The notes under the pieces: generated by a model
Told to the model about the DNA's origin: nothing
The model's database searches: none
What the model saw: the letters and a program-made list of their open reading frames with translations, nothing else
Source of the DNA: a candidate division BRC1 bacterium HGW-BRC1-1
Lineage (GTDB): Bacteria > Sumerlaeota > Sumerlaeia > Sumerlaeales > Sumerlaeaceae
NCBI GenBank assembly: GCA_002842095.1
Contig: PHCB01000002.1
Coordinates: 1 to 64,000 of the forward strand
Length of the DNA stretch: 64,000 nucleotides
Reading direction: 5' to 3'
Program-made: the position numbers and the translations under genes
Part shown: positions 54,425 through 63,093 of the stretch, one piece after another
How the letters are laid out: every line of letters begins with the position of its first letter
Numbering within the stretch: position 1 is the stretch's first letter

Positions 54425-54502
54425 GGGGGGCAGGAATGCCCCCCCTCGTGTCAAGCCATCGACAGACCCCCTTTTAAAGGAGCGGGGGCATTCCTGCCCC
54501 CG
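54425..54502. repeat. Paired inverted GC hairpins (CGGGGGCA type)
   Basis: GGGGGGCA-GGAA-TGCCCCCC (54425-54444) and CGGGGGCA-TTCC-TGCCCCCG (54483-54502) are two hairpins in opposite orientation, about 38 nt apart. Each is the reverse complement of the other apart from the outermost pair. This is a BIME-like arrangement between the prepilin and serine hydrolase genes. No second copy is in this window. Confidence 0.7.
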
Positions 54503-54518
54503 TAAACCTTGCGATGCG

Positions 54519-55667
54519 TCACAGCCCTGAAATTTTCATGTCCTCATACAACGCTGTCGCGAAGTTGCGGATGCGGCGGCTGTGGCGGGCGTCGCCGGGG
54601 GTGCCGTTGAATACCACCGCCACCGACAGACCCACATCGGGGTCGGTGAAGCTGCTCGACGATTGCGACCCTCCGTGCCCAAAAGTGCGCGGCGAGGCGA
54701 GGCGCCCGAAACCATAGGGCACCGTGTCGGCACCGTGGCGGTTTGAGTTGATGATAAAACCCAGACCCCAATCCATGCCGTGCATGAAGGTCTCGTCCTG
54801 CAATCCCACGCGGTGGCGGACCGTGATGGCCTCGACGGTTTGCGGTAAGAGGATTCGCGTTCCATCCAATTCTCCGCCGCGCCGCAGTGCTTCGTAAAGC
54901 CGCCCCAGTTGCTCCATGGGGCCATGACCGCTGCTACCGGGACTGCTAAGGGTAACGGCCTCGCCCGAGAAAAATGGGTCGGGGCGGGGGGGCTGATGGG
55001 AGGTATCCCACAGTATCCCTATTCGGCTTTCTTTCGCATCAAATTCTTCGTCCGACATGCCGATGTAACAGTCGTCCATGCCCAGCGGCAGAAATATTTC
55101 GTCGCGGATGTACTGCTCGAAGGAGCGTCCATCGATCACGCGCACAATCTCGCCGAGGAGAAACCAACTCGACCGCACATGGTAAGCGGCGCGGCGGCCG
55201 GGACGCCAGTCGGGTTCCAGTGTCACTTCCGCGATGCGGCGGATGATGGTGTCCCAATCGCCCATGGGATCATCGAAGGCCACGTGGCGGATGCCTGCTG
55301 TATGCGTGAGGATGTGGCGGATGGTTATGCCGGCCTTTCCACCCATCTCAAAATCGGGGATAAAATCCGCGACCGGTTGGTCGAGCTTGAGCGCGCCCTT
55401 CTCCCACAACTGCGCCATGGCTATGGCAGCTATGGGTTTGGAGCAGGAGCGCCAGGGCATGATCGTATTGTGCAACATGGGCACCCCGTCGCGGGCTTCT
55501 CCGAGCGCGAAATTTGCGCGCACTTCGCCTTTCAGCGAAACCCATAGCTGCAACCCCCGTTGCTGGCCGGCGACAACCCCCTCGCTGTATACGCGGCAGG
55601 TGTTCGGAAACTTAGATGCAAAATCGGGATGTTGGGGGGTGGAAGCGGTATCCAGGGGGAGAGTCAT
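54519..55667 (-). CDS. Serine hydrolase (class C beta-lactamase/EstB-like)
   Basis: The 382-residue product has the class C beta-lactamase/esterase fold: SCSKPIAA gives SxxK, AAYHVRSSWFLLGEIV supplies the Tyr motif (YxS/N), and FGHGGSQSSSS supplies HGG. No signal peptide is seen, so it is cytosolic. This group includes EstB-type esterases and D-aminopeptidases; the specific substrate is not evident. It lies on the minus strand 30 nt downstream of the FmdB-like gene. Confidence 0.85.
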   Translation of the reverse strand: MTLPLDTASTPQHPDFASKFPNTCRVYSEGVVAGQQRGLQLWVSLKGEVRANFALGEARDGVPMLHNTIMPWRSCSKPIAAIAMAQLWEKGALKLDQPVADFIPDFEMGGKAGITIRHILTHTAGIRHVAFDDPMGDWDTIIRRIAEVTLEPDWRPGRRAAYHVRSSWFLLGEIVRVIDGRSFEQYIRDEIFLPLGMDDCYIGMSDEEFDAKESRIGILWDTSHQPPRPDPFFSGEAVTLSSPGSSGHGPMEQLGRLYEALRRGGELDGTRILLPQTVEAITVRHRVGLQDETFMHGMDWGLGFIINSNRHGADTVPYGFGRLASPRTFGHGGSQSSSSFTDPDVGLSVAVVFNGTPGDARHSRRIRNFATALYEDMKISGL

Positions 55668-55697
55668 GGTGAATGGGGTAGCAGCTTTCTGAGATTG

Positions 55698-56036
55698 TTA
55701 GTCGGAAATTTTGCCCTTCAGGTTGGGCATGGTCGACGCATCGCCGGCGTTCATGTAGCGGCTTTCGTCTCTCGAGGCGGTTACGTTTTCATACACGCCG
55801 GTGTCGCGTTTCACCAGTTTGGTGAAACCCATTTCCTTCAACTTCACATCGCCGGCGGGAGTCGAGATGCCCGGCAAGAAGATCAATTTCTGAACCGGAG
55901 AAGTGCCCGGCGTGTTACCCATGGGTATTTCGGCAAGTTCGCAGAGACGACCCCACGTTTTCACGCTTTCCGACATGGGATGGATCACTTCCACGGTTTG
56001 CCCGTTTTCGGGGCAGATGTATTCATAAACCGGCAT
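55698..56036 (-). CDS. FmdB-like small protein with degenerate zinc ribbon
   Basis: The 112-residue product begins MPVYEYICPENG, the FmdB start in which the second position of CxxC is normally Cys. Here the pairs are lost: only one Cys is in the first site and the second pair is replaced by a longer insert. Zinc binding is therefore doubtful. The downstream region is hydrophilic (GDVKLKEMGFTKLVKRDTG). The gene is 30 nt upstream of the serine hydrolase. It may be a diverged regulatory or chaperone-like small protein. Confidence 0.65.
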   Translation of the reverse strand: MPVYEYICPENGQTVEVIHPMSESVKTWGRLCELAEIPMGNTPGTSPVQKLIFLPGISTPAGDVKLKEMGFTKLVKRDTGVYENVTASRDESRYMNAGDASTMPNLKGKISD

Positions 56037-56144
56037 GGCGGGTGGTTTCCTCCCTGGATGAATTGGTCGCGCATTTTTTCACGAAGCGGCATACAAAATA
56101 ACACTACACTCTGCGGGGGTGGGTCTATCGGGTTTGACTGATGC

Positions 56145-57542
56145 TCATTTGTCACGCACCAGCATCGCCACCTCGAAACCGTCCACGGCGGGCATCGTTG
56201 GCCAGGTGCGCAGGTGCCCGTCCCCGTCATCGCGCAGGTGCTGAAAAGCCTCTGGCCAGGCTTCAGCCGGCGCATGATGGAAGTCGGGGTTCGCTTTTAG
56301 AAAATCAGAAATAAGGTCGCGGTTTTCCAGATGCGTGAAAGAACAAGTGCTGTAAATGAGCCGACCGCCGGGGCGGACCACCGAGGCCACCGAATCGATG
56401 ATGACCCGCTGCAGGGTGCCGGCGGCGCGCAGGCCCGCGCGCGACAGGCGACGGGCCACTTCGGGGTGACGGCGCAGGGTTCCCAGGGCGGAACAGGGCG
56501 CGTCGATCAGCACGGCATCATAGCCTTCTCCGGCCATGGCAATGGCCCCGGCGGGCGTGGAGATTTCAATCGCCGGCGAACCGAGGCGGTCGATGTTGTC
56601 TTTGAGGAACTTCGTTCGCTCGGACGAGATTTCCGCAGCCGTAATGTGAGCTTCACCCCTGCCAAGCTCAGCCAGATGCGTGGCCTTGCCGCCCGGTGCG
56701 GCACAGTAGTCGAGGATCCGTTCTCCGGACCGTGGCGCGACCACCATGGCAACCGCCTGGCTTGCTTCGTCCTGAATGTAGAAACGCCCTTCCGCAAAGG
56801 CCGGAGAGGCGAGCAACTCGGCCAATGCGCCCGACCGCGTGACACGCAGGGCGTCGGGCGATAGCAAGCCCGGCTCTGTGGGGATGTCCATCCCGGCCAG
56901 TGTCTCGGCCAGTTCCTCGGGGGTGTTGCGCAGGCGATTGGCACGCAGTGTCAGGGTCGGTTCCTGTGCGAGGGCCTGGCTCAGGGCGTGGGCGTCCTCG
57001 GTGGTAAAGCGCTCCAGCATCATGCGACTGATCCATTGCGGGAGCGAGCAGCTCAGTTCGATGCACCGCCAATCGGGGGCGTCTGCGGGGCCTTGGTTGG
57101 GCTCGCTTCGCTGGGTGAGGCGACGAACCACGGCATTGATGAAGCCGCTCTGATAATGATCCATACCCAGCGCCTGAGCCAGCCTCACGCTGTCGTCGGT
57201 GATGGCGTGGGGTGGCACGCGATCCATGAGCGTGTGTTGGGCGGCAGCCAGCCGCAGAATCACCAGGGCGCGGTCGTCGAGTTGGTCGATGGGTTGCGAC
57301 AACAGGTCTTCAAATTGCAAGTCCAGCCATGCAGAACGCCGAAGGGCCGTCATAACCAATGCCGTGGCAAGACGCGCGTCGCGCGGATCAAGGGGCGTGG
57401 TGTGCATCTGCGCTTCCAGCAGTTCGGAGGCATCGTAGGTCGTGGATAAGCGCAGGCTCAGCAGCACGCGTGCTGCAACCAATCGTGGTAGTGAGGGGGC
57501 CTGACTTTTGCGGGAGGGGGGTGGTTGTTTATCTGAAGTCAT
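56145..57542 (-). CDS. rsmB: 16S rRNA (cytosine-967-C5) methyltransferase
   Basis: The 465-residue product has an N-terminal NusB-like RNA-binding domain (about 20-160) and a C-terminal class I SAM-dependent methyltransferase. PGGKATHLAE is the SAM-binding loop. DAPCSALGTLRRHPE and the second catalytic region YSTCSFTHLENRD carry the two Cys of the m5C mechanism. It modifies C967 of 16S rRNA. It is monocistronic on the minus strand and divergent from the PIN-TRAM gene. Confidence 0.93.
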   Translation of the reverse strand: MTSDKQPPPSRKSQAPSLPRLVAARVLLSLRLSTTYDASELLEAQMHTTPLDPRDARLATALVMTALRRSAWLDLQFEDLLSQPIDQLDDRALVILRLAAAQHTLMDRVPPHAITDDSVRLAQALGMDHYQSGFINAVVRRLTQRSEPNQGPADAPDWRCIELSCSLPQWISRMMLERFTTEDAHALSQALAQEPTLTLRANRLRNTPEELAETLAGMDIPTEPGLLSPDALRVTRSGALAELLASPAFAEGRFYIQDEASQAVAMVVAPRSGERILDYCAAPGGKATHLAELGRGEAHITAAEISSERTKFLKDNIDRLGSPAIEISTPAGAIAMAGEGYDAVLIDAPCSALGTLRRHPEVARRLSRAGLRAAGTLQRVIIDSVASVVRPGGRLIYSTCSFTHLENRDLISDFLKANPDFHHAPAEAWPEAFQHLRDDGDGHLRTWPTMPAVDGFEVAMLVRDK

Positions 57543-57694
57543 GATGTTTTTCTTTTCTTGGGAGCCTGAGGGTGAAGGCGACGATCCTGTCAGGGAATTT
57601 AGTTGCTTGTGTGATGATAATATCTCGAAGGTGATGAGCGGCCTAGGTTTTTTTATTAGGGGCTTAAATTGTTCTCTTAGGACAGTGGGGAATT

Positions 57695-58774
57695 ATGTTT
57701 TTCTTACGAAATCCGATATATGTTACCCGAATCTTTTTCGTGCTTATCACGACACTTATCGGCTACTGGGTGGGACGAGGTCACACACCGTCGCTGGGAC
57801 CTCAATATTCGGCTCTGTCACTGGCATTTGCCATCCTGCTGGTGCTGGTCGAGGTGTCGACAAATATCATCAGTTCCAAAAAAATCATTCTCGCTTCCAT
57901 CGGCCTCACCTGCGGACTCATCATCGCATGGTTTGTTTATCCCACCATACCGGTTGCCCTTTTTGGTGACAGAGATCCTTCCACGGCCCAACTGAAAGCT
58001 CGCATTATCTGCAATTTGTTGTTTGGTTATCTTGGCATTATATTAGCGATTAAACATGCGAACCGGTTCAGCTTCTCGCGGCTCAATTTCATCATGGCCT
58101 CGCCCAATGAACAGGCGCGCATTCTCGACACCAGCGTTATTGTGGATGGTCGCATCAAGGATCTCATGGCGGGTCATTTCCTCCAGGGGAACTTTATCAT
58201 CCCCGAGTTTGTGCTTATGGAACTTCAGCGGGTGGCCGACAGCGCCGACGCCAAGAAACGTTCGCGCGGGCGGCGGGGTCTGGAAATGCTCGACGACATC
58301 CGCGAGGCGGCGCCCCGGTTGATCATCTGGGAGAAGGACTACCCGGACATCAAAGACGTGGATCACAAGCTCATCGCGCTGGCCAAGGAACTGGGTGGCG
58401 AGGTGGTGACGAACGATTACAACCTGCAGAAAATCGCGGAGCTGCACACCGTCCGCGTGCTGAACATCAACGAACTTGCGAACATGCTCAAGCCATCTGT
58501 TTTCATCGGCGAGACACTGCCGATCTTCGTGAGCAAAGAGGGCAAGGAGCAGCATCAGGGCGTGGGTTATCTGGAAGACGGCACCATGGTGGTCATCGAA
58601 GAGGGACGGCAGTATATCGGGTCGGAACTCGAAGTCGCGGTAACCAGCATCCTCCAGACACCTGCGGGGCGTATGATTTTTGCACGCATCAGTGATGCAT
58701 CCATCACCCCCATGGACTTGCGGGCTGTTCGCAATGGCGAGCCGCAGCCGCGGCGCCAGCGCGAGAAGGTCTGA
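57695..58774 (+). CDS. PIN-TRAM membrane protein (YacL-like)
   Basis: The 359-residue product has four N-terminal helices (about 5-125), then a PIN nuclease domain (about 145-270) with ILDTSVIVDGR and acidic residues in the later EKDYPDIKDVDHKLIALA, and a C-terminal TRAM RNA-binding domain (about 290-345; GVGYLEDGTMVVIEEGRQYIG). This matches YacL-type proteins found mostly in Gram-positive bacteria and cyanobacteria. It is likely a membrane-bound RNA-cleaving or RNA-sensing protein; the target is unknown. GGGGAA lies just upstream of the ATG. Confidence 0.87.
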   Translation: MFFLRNPIYVTRIFFVLITTLIGYWVGRGHTPSLGPQYSALSLAFAILLVLVEVSTNIISSKKIILASIGLTCGLIIAWFVYPTIPVALFGDRDPSTAQLKARIICNLLFGYLGIILAIKHANRFSFSRLNFIMASPNEQARILDTSVIVDGRIKDLMAGHFLQGNFIIPEFVLMELQRVADSADAKKRSRGRRGLEMLDDIREAAPRLIIWEKDYPDIKDVDHKLIALAKELGGEVVTNDYNLQKIAELHTVRVLNINELANMLKPSVFIGETLPIFVSKEGKEQHQGVGYLEDGTMVVIEEGRQYIGSELEVAVTSILQTPAGRMIFARISDASITPMDLRAVRNGEPQPRRQREKV

Positions 58775-58905
58775 CCGCGCGAAGAGATCCAAGCGCGGCG
58801 GCAGAACTGTGCATGATTCTTGCTGTGTAAGGAGTGTGTGACGGGTTGATGTATGCGAGCCCTTCGCGCAACTTCAACAACGACAACAAGGAGCCATAAA
58901 CAACC

Positions 58906-59658
58906 ATGTCCAATAACAGAACTTCCCGTCGTTCCTTTATCTCACGGTGCGCGGCCATAGTGCCCGCAGTCTGGGCAGCGCCGGCGCTGATGGCAATGGC
59001 CGCAGACAATGCCACCACATCAACCGCCGCAGCGGGTGCCACGGCGGGTACCGGACCATTCAAACTTCCCCCCCTGGGTTATGCATACGATGCCCTGGAA
59101 CCCCACGTTGACGCCAAAACCATGACCATCCACCACGACAAGCATCATGCCGGTTATGTGGCCAAGCTCAATAAAGCCGTGGAAGGGCATTCCGATCTCA
59201 CCAAGAAATCGGTGGATGAACTGCTCAAGGACCTTGCAGCAATTCCCGAGTCCATTCGGACCGATGTTCGCAATAATGGTGGGGGACACTCCAACCACTC
59301 GATGTTCTGGCAGATCATGAAGCCGGGCGGCCCCAAGGCTCCCTCGGGTGATCTGGCCGATGCCATCAATTCGAGTTTTGAAAGCATGGAGAAATTCCAG
59401 CAACAGTTTGAGGATGCCGGCGCAAAACGGTTCGGTTCCGGCTGGGTCTGGCTGGTAAAGGGCGATGACGACAAACTGAAGATCGTCAGCACAGCCAATC
59501 AGGATTCGCCCATTTCGGACGGCATGAAAATCGTCATGGGCAACGATGTGTGGGAACACGCCTATTATCTGAAGTATCAGAACAAGCGCGGGGATTACCT
59601 GAAGGCCTGGTGGAACGTATTGAACTGGGACGAGGTTGCAGCGCGGTTCGCGAAGTAG
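58906..59658 (+). CDS. sodA: Exported Fe/Mn superoxide dismutase with Tat-like signal
   Basis: The 250-residue product is an Fe/Mn superoxide dismutase with a long N-terminal leader, [19 protein letters not shown], that has a twin-arginine motif. Metal ligands are His76, His131, Asp214 and His218. The active-site signatures [10 protein letters not shown] and NQDSPISDG favour Mn or cambialistic enzymes. A short Ala/Thr-rich spacer separates leader and enzyme. Bacterial Fe/Mn SODs are usually cytosolic, so export is notable. AAGGAG lies upstream, and a terminator follows. Confidence 0.9.
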   Translation: MSNNRTSRRSFISRCAAIVPAVWAAPALMAMAADNATTSTAAAGATAGTGPFKLPPLGYAYDALEPHVDAKTMTIHHDKHHAGYVAKLNKAVEGHSDLTKKSVDELLKDLAAIPESIRTDVRNNGGGHSNHSMFWQIMKPGGPKAPSGDLADAINSSFESMEKFQQQFEDAGAKRFGSGWVWLVKGDDDKLKIVSTANQDSPISDGMKIVMGNDVWEHAYYLKYQNKRGDYLKAWWNVLNWDEVAARFAK

Positions 59659-59687
59659 AAGTTCGGTAAAATGGTAAATTGAAAAAA

Positions 59688-59715
59688 CGCCCATCTTCGG
59701 ATGGGTGTTTTTTTT
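59688..59715 (+). terminator. Terminator of the superoxide dismutase gene
   Basis: An 8-bp stem, CGCCCATC/GATGGGTG (one G-T-type pair), with a TTCG tetraloop is followed by eight T. It lies 30 nt after the stop. Confidence 0.9.
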
Positions 59716-59724
59716 GCGATTACC

Positions 59725-59751
59725 CTCTGCGTTAATCTGCGTCCCCGGCGG
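59725..59751. repeat. Single arm of the TCTGCG repeat
   Basis: CTCTGCGTTAATCTGCG is one arm of the family seen complete at 19321 and 23736. No second arm follows within 100 nt, although a small TTTCCGC-GCGGAAA hairpin is nearby. It is probably a decayed copy. Confidence 0.4.
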
Positions 59752-59890
59752 ATTGCATCCCTTGCTTTTCCGCTTTGCGGAAATGGACTTGATTTTTACG
59801 GGCTTGGGCGCGTGCATTGATTTCCGGGTTGCCCGGACATCTCGCCGTCGCTTCCCGGAATCATAATCCAGTTTATCAGGAACCCGACCC

Positions 59891-60442
59891 TTGGCTGAGA
59901 ATTTTCCCGTCTTGCGCAGTTTGATGAGCGCCGATGACCTTGATCGCGCCATCACGCTTCTCGCAGCACACATTCACCGCGACTTCCCCTTCGATCCCGA
60001 TCTTGTGTTTCTTGGCATTAAAACCCGCGGCATTTTTATCTCCCAGCGACTGGCTCGCAAGATGGAGCAGAACCACAAACAGACGGTCGCCACGGGTGAG
60101 TTGGACATCACGCTATATCGTGACGATCTTTCCACCCTCGGCTCCCAGCCGGTGGTGGGCAAGACCTCCATCGATTTCGATGTGACGGATAAAAAGATCA
60201 TTCTTATCGACGATGTTCTTTTCACCGGCAGAACCATCCGCGCCGCCCTCGACGAGATTGTCGACTTCGGCCGCCCCCGCCTTATCCGGTTGCTGGCTAT
60301 TGTTGATCGCGGGTTGAGGGAATATCCCATCCAGCCCGAGTACATTGCGCACCGCCTGGATACCGACCTGACCGAGGTCGTTCAAGTGCGTCTGGAAGAG
60401 GTTGACGGGGACGACGGCGTGTTGCTCTGCCGGCGCCCCTGA
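59891..60442 (+). CDS. pyrR: PyrR bifunctional regulator/uracil phosphoribosyltransferase
   Basis: The 183-residue product has the PRPP-binding motif ILIDDVLFTGRTIRAALD (about 101-118) and a conserved GIKTRGIFISQRLA segment, as in PyrR. PyrR binds pyr mRNA leaders with UMP, or acts as a UPRTase; here no pyr operon or leader is in the window, so a regulatory target cannot be shown. The start is TTG at 59891, or the ATG at 59924. A bidirectional terminator follows at 60481. Confidence 0.87.
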   Translation: MAENFPVLRSLMSADDLDRAITLLAAHIHRDFPFDPDLVFLGIKTRGIFISQRLARKMEQNHKQTVATGELDITLYRDDLSTLGSQPVVGKTSIDFDVTDKKIILIDDVLFTGRTIRAALDEIVDFGRPRLIRLLAIVDRGLREYPIQPEYIAHRLDTDLTEVVQVRLEEVDGDDGVLLCRRP

Positions 60443-60480
60443 GCCATCCGCCCGGTTACATATTTGGGACATTAAAAAAA

Positions 60481-60513
60481 ATCCCCCTTCCGCCGATCAG
60501 ACGGGAGGGGGAT
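60481..60513. terminator. Bidirectional terminator between pyrR and the golvesin-like gene
   Basis: ATCCCCCT plus CCG pairs with CGG plus AGGGGGAT across a short loop, with A-run on the left and T-run on the right. It ends pyrR and the convergent gene at 60550. Confidence 0.9.
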
Positions 60514-60549
60514 TTTTATTGCTGTGTGAAATGGAGCGCTGGGTGCGTG

Positions 60550-61536
60550 CTACTGAACCCGCAGCCGGGCTGCCAACTCGTCGGCCGTCAGGCGCTCGGT
60601 GATGTGCATCACCGGGCTGCCGTCGCTTTCGTAGAGGCCGATGGTGCCGCCTTTGAAGATCTGGAGTTGATAAGCCATCTGGCTGTTCTGGCTGAAATCC
60701 ATCCGAACGGGGATATACATGCTGTTCACAATGCCGCGCACGATGGGCGAATTCAGAGTGTCATCCACCTTCATGGATGCGGCGTTGCCCGGCAGGAAGA
60801 AGTAGAGCAGAATGCGTTTCTTCTGGGTCTTGGCGGCGTTTTGCGCGGAGGTTATGTCGAACATCCAGTTGATGGGCGTTGTGGAGGCGCCTGGTGCCAC
60901 CTGGGGGGCAGCGGACACCGGAGCGGCGCCCTTCATGGCCGCAGGACCCAGAGGCTCTACGGTAAAGCGTACGGCGTCGGAATAGTATTGCGTGTTGGCG
61001 GCACTACCCACCGCCTTGACTTTTGCGTCGGTGCGAATTTCAACATATTGATCCGCGCCGCTGTTAAAGTTGAACGCACCCAATGGCACCCACTGATCTG
61101 CGTTGCCTCCGCGGATCTGATTGCCCCAGCCGTCTTGAATCAGGTCTACCGTTTCCTCACCATCGGCGTGCTTGATGACGTAATGAACCGGCATGGCGTT
61201 CGAGGCACTTGGCCAGGTGGCGTATACATTCATTTTGGCGGGCGCAGATAGCTTGGGAAAGAAACGGGCGGCAGTGGGAAGAAAGGCCACCGTGGAAGAA
61301 GTACCGGCTATCTGAAAGAGAACCTTACGCGCGCCGATCGTTTGGGCGCTAAGGCCGGGTGCAGAACTTTTCGCTCGGATAACGGGTTCATTACTGTCGA
61401 GCCATTTCCCCTCGAGTTCCTGATAGTTTTGAAAATTCTGGCCCTCAGGTCTTGATTCGATGATGATGTCCTGGGCTTGAGCACAAATGCTGAGGCTCAG
61501 TATGGCGAGAATGGCCGTTGCGATGCTTTTATGCAT
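60550..61536 (-). CDS. Exported golvesin-like plus thioredoxin-like protein
   Basis: The 328-residue product has a signal peptide ending AQA-Q. Residues about 30-190 match the golvesin/xanthan-lyase type beta-sandwich (YATWPSASN, then VHYVIKHADGEETVDLIQDG and a W-V-P-L-G-x-F-N-F strand, ending YYSDAVRFTVE). After a Pro/Ala-rich linker, residues about 225-325 form a thioredoxin-like domain (KKRILLYFFLPGNAASM) in which the usual CxxC is replaced by GNAA, so redox activity is unlikely. It is a lone gene, convergent with pyrR, 140 nt downstream of glgC on the same strand. A binding or scaffold role is likely. Confidence 0.75.
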   Translation of the reverse strand: MHKSIATAILAILSLSICAQAQDIIIESRPEGQNFQNYQELEGKWLDSNEPVIRAKSSAPGLSAQTIGARKVLFQIAGTSSTVAFLPTAARFFPKLSAPAKMNVYATWPSASNAMPVHYVIKHADGEETVDLIQDGWGNQIRGGNADQWVPLGAFNFNSGADQYVEIRTDAKVKAVGSAANTQYYSDAVRFTVEPLGPAAMKGAAPVSAAPQVAPGASTTPINWMFDITSAQNAAKTQKKRILLYFFLPGNAASMKVDDTLNSPIVRGIVNSMYIPVRMDFSQNSQMAYQLQIFKGGTIGLYESDGSPVMHITERLTADELAARLRVQ

Positions 61537-61675
61537 GCTGATGTTTTCCCCTTAGGTCTGACCTACGCTCCGATGTGAGGACTTATCTCACCGGTTATGC
61601 ACACAAATGCAAATGCAATTGGACTGTGGGACCTGCGTAAATCAATGTCAATTATTTTGATGATTGCATTATCAC

Positions 61676-62971
61676 TCAGAGGACAGTCCCCGGTGGGATG
61701 GTGGCATCTTTGGGTATGATGACGATGCCATCGCGCACCCAATGGTGTGAGCTTTCTCCATTCTGCACACCGGCCTCGTTGAGGATGCGCACCCCATCCC
61801 CGATTCGAGCGTTCTTGTCGATGATGGCATTTCTAACGATCACATCGCGCCCCACACCCAACCCGATGTTGTCATGGTCACGGTATTGGCGGTCGTCATC
61901 GTAGTAGTCCGCACCCATCATCACCACGTTTTCGAGGCGTGATCCGTCACCGATAACGGATCGGATTCCAATGACAGAATTATGAACTTCGGCCCGGCGG
62001 ATAATGCATCCCTCCGCAACGAGAACGCGGTTCAGGATGGCATCGTCCATGGCACTGGACGGCAGCGTCCGTGCTCGTGTGAAGACCGGAGACTGCGGAT
62101 CGTAGAAGTCGAACTTGGGTTGGTCCGACACGAGATCAAGGGTTGAATCAAAGAAGCTGCGGATGGTCCCGATGTCCTCCCAGTAGCCGGCGAAAAGGTG
62201 TGCATGAACCCTGCGGCGGGATATGGCATTGGGGATCAGCTGGCGTCCGAAGTCTTCGTTTTCCATATCGTTGAGCATTTCCAACAACACGTCGCGGTGG
62301 AATAGATAGGTTCCCATGCTGGCGAGGTATGGGCGTGCGGGGTCGTCCATGTCCCACCGCCTCATCAAACCGGGATCCGCGCGGTGAGCGTGCAGTTCTT
62401 CGGGCGGTGGCTTCTCGTGAAATTCGGTGATGCGGCTCTGGGCGTCCACCGATACGAGCCCCAGAGAGGACGCGCGATCTTCGCCCACCATGCCGCAGCA
62501 GACGGTTATCTCCGCTTCATCCCGCAGATGTTGCTCCAACACCTTGCCCAGATCCATCCTGTAGATCGTGTCACCCGACATGATGAGGATATACTCGGGG
62601 TTGGTGTTGAGGATGTGGCGCAGGCTTTTTCGCACGGCGTCGGCGGTGCCCTGAAACCAATTTTCCGTTTCATGGGTTTGTTCGGCGGCAAGGATTTCCA
62701 CGAAGCCATCGGTGAACTGATCGAAGCGATATGTGTTGGAAACGTGGCGGTTCAGGGAGGCCGAATTGAATTGGGTGAGTACGAAAATATTGCGCAGGCC
62801 GGAGTGAATGCAATTGCTCACGGTGACGTCGATGAGGCGATATTTCCCGGCGACGGGCACCGCGGGTTTGCTGCGAAAATGTGTGAGGGGGAAGAGTCGT
62901 GTGCCACGTCCGCCCCCAAGAATCACGGCCACCATGCTTTGTCTCAGGTGTTTGCCGGTGAGGAATTCCAT
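61676..62971 (-). CDS. glgC: Glucose-1-phosphate adenylyltransferase
   Basis: The 431-residue product makes ADP-glucose for glycogen. It carries the nucleotide-binding GGGRGTRLFPLTHFRSKPAVP start, the SNCIHSGLRNI segment, catalytic-region EKP, and the C-terminal left-handed beta-helix with hexapeptide-like repeats (about 300-425). No other glycogen gene is adjacent; the next upstream minus-strand gene is a glycosyltransferase. A Lys in GKYRLIDV (activator/regulatory region) is present. Confidence 0.95.
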   Translation of the reverse strand: MEFLTGKHLRQSMVAVILGGGRGTRLFPLTHFRSKPAVPVAGKYRLIDVTVSNCIHSGLRNIFVLTQFNSASLNRHVSNTYRFDQFTDGFVEILAAEQTHETENWFQGTADAVRKSLRHILNTNPEYILIMSGDTIYRMDLGKVLEQHLRDEAEITVCCGMVGEDRASSLGLVSVDAQSRITEFHEKPPPEELHAHRADPGLMRRWDMDDPARPYLASMGTYLFHRDVLLEMLNDMENEDFGRQLIPNAISRRRVHAHLFAGYWEDIGTIRSFFDSTLDLVSDQPKFDFYDPQSPVFTRARTLPSSAMDDAILNRVLVAEGCIIRRAEVHNSVIGIRSVIGDGSRLENVVMMGADYYDDDRQYRDHDNIGLGVGRDVIVRNAIIDKNARIGDGVRILNEAGVQNGESSHHWVRDGIVIIPKDATIPPGTVL

Positions 62972-63093
62972 AAGATCTTCACCCTGTGCGATGTTTGGAT
63001 TTCGCCGGATTAAAACACCACTTTAAATATGGGAGCAAGAGTGAAAATCGGAGACAGCGGAGGAAAGGCGGTCGTCTCCGGTGTGGTTGAAAC

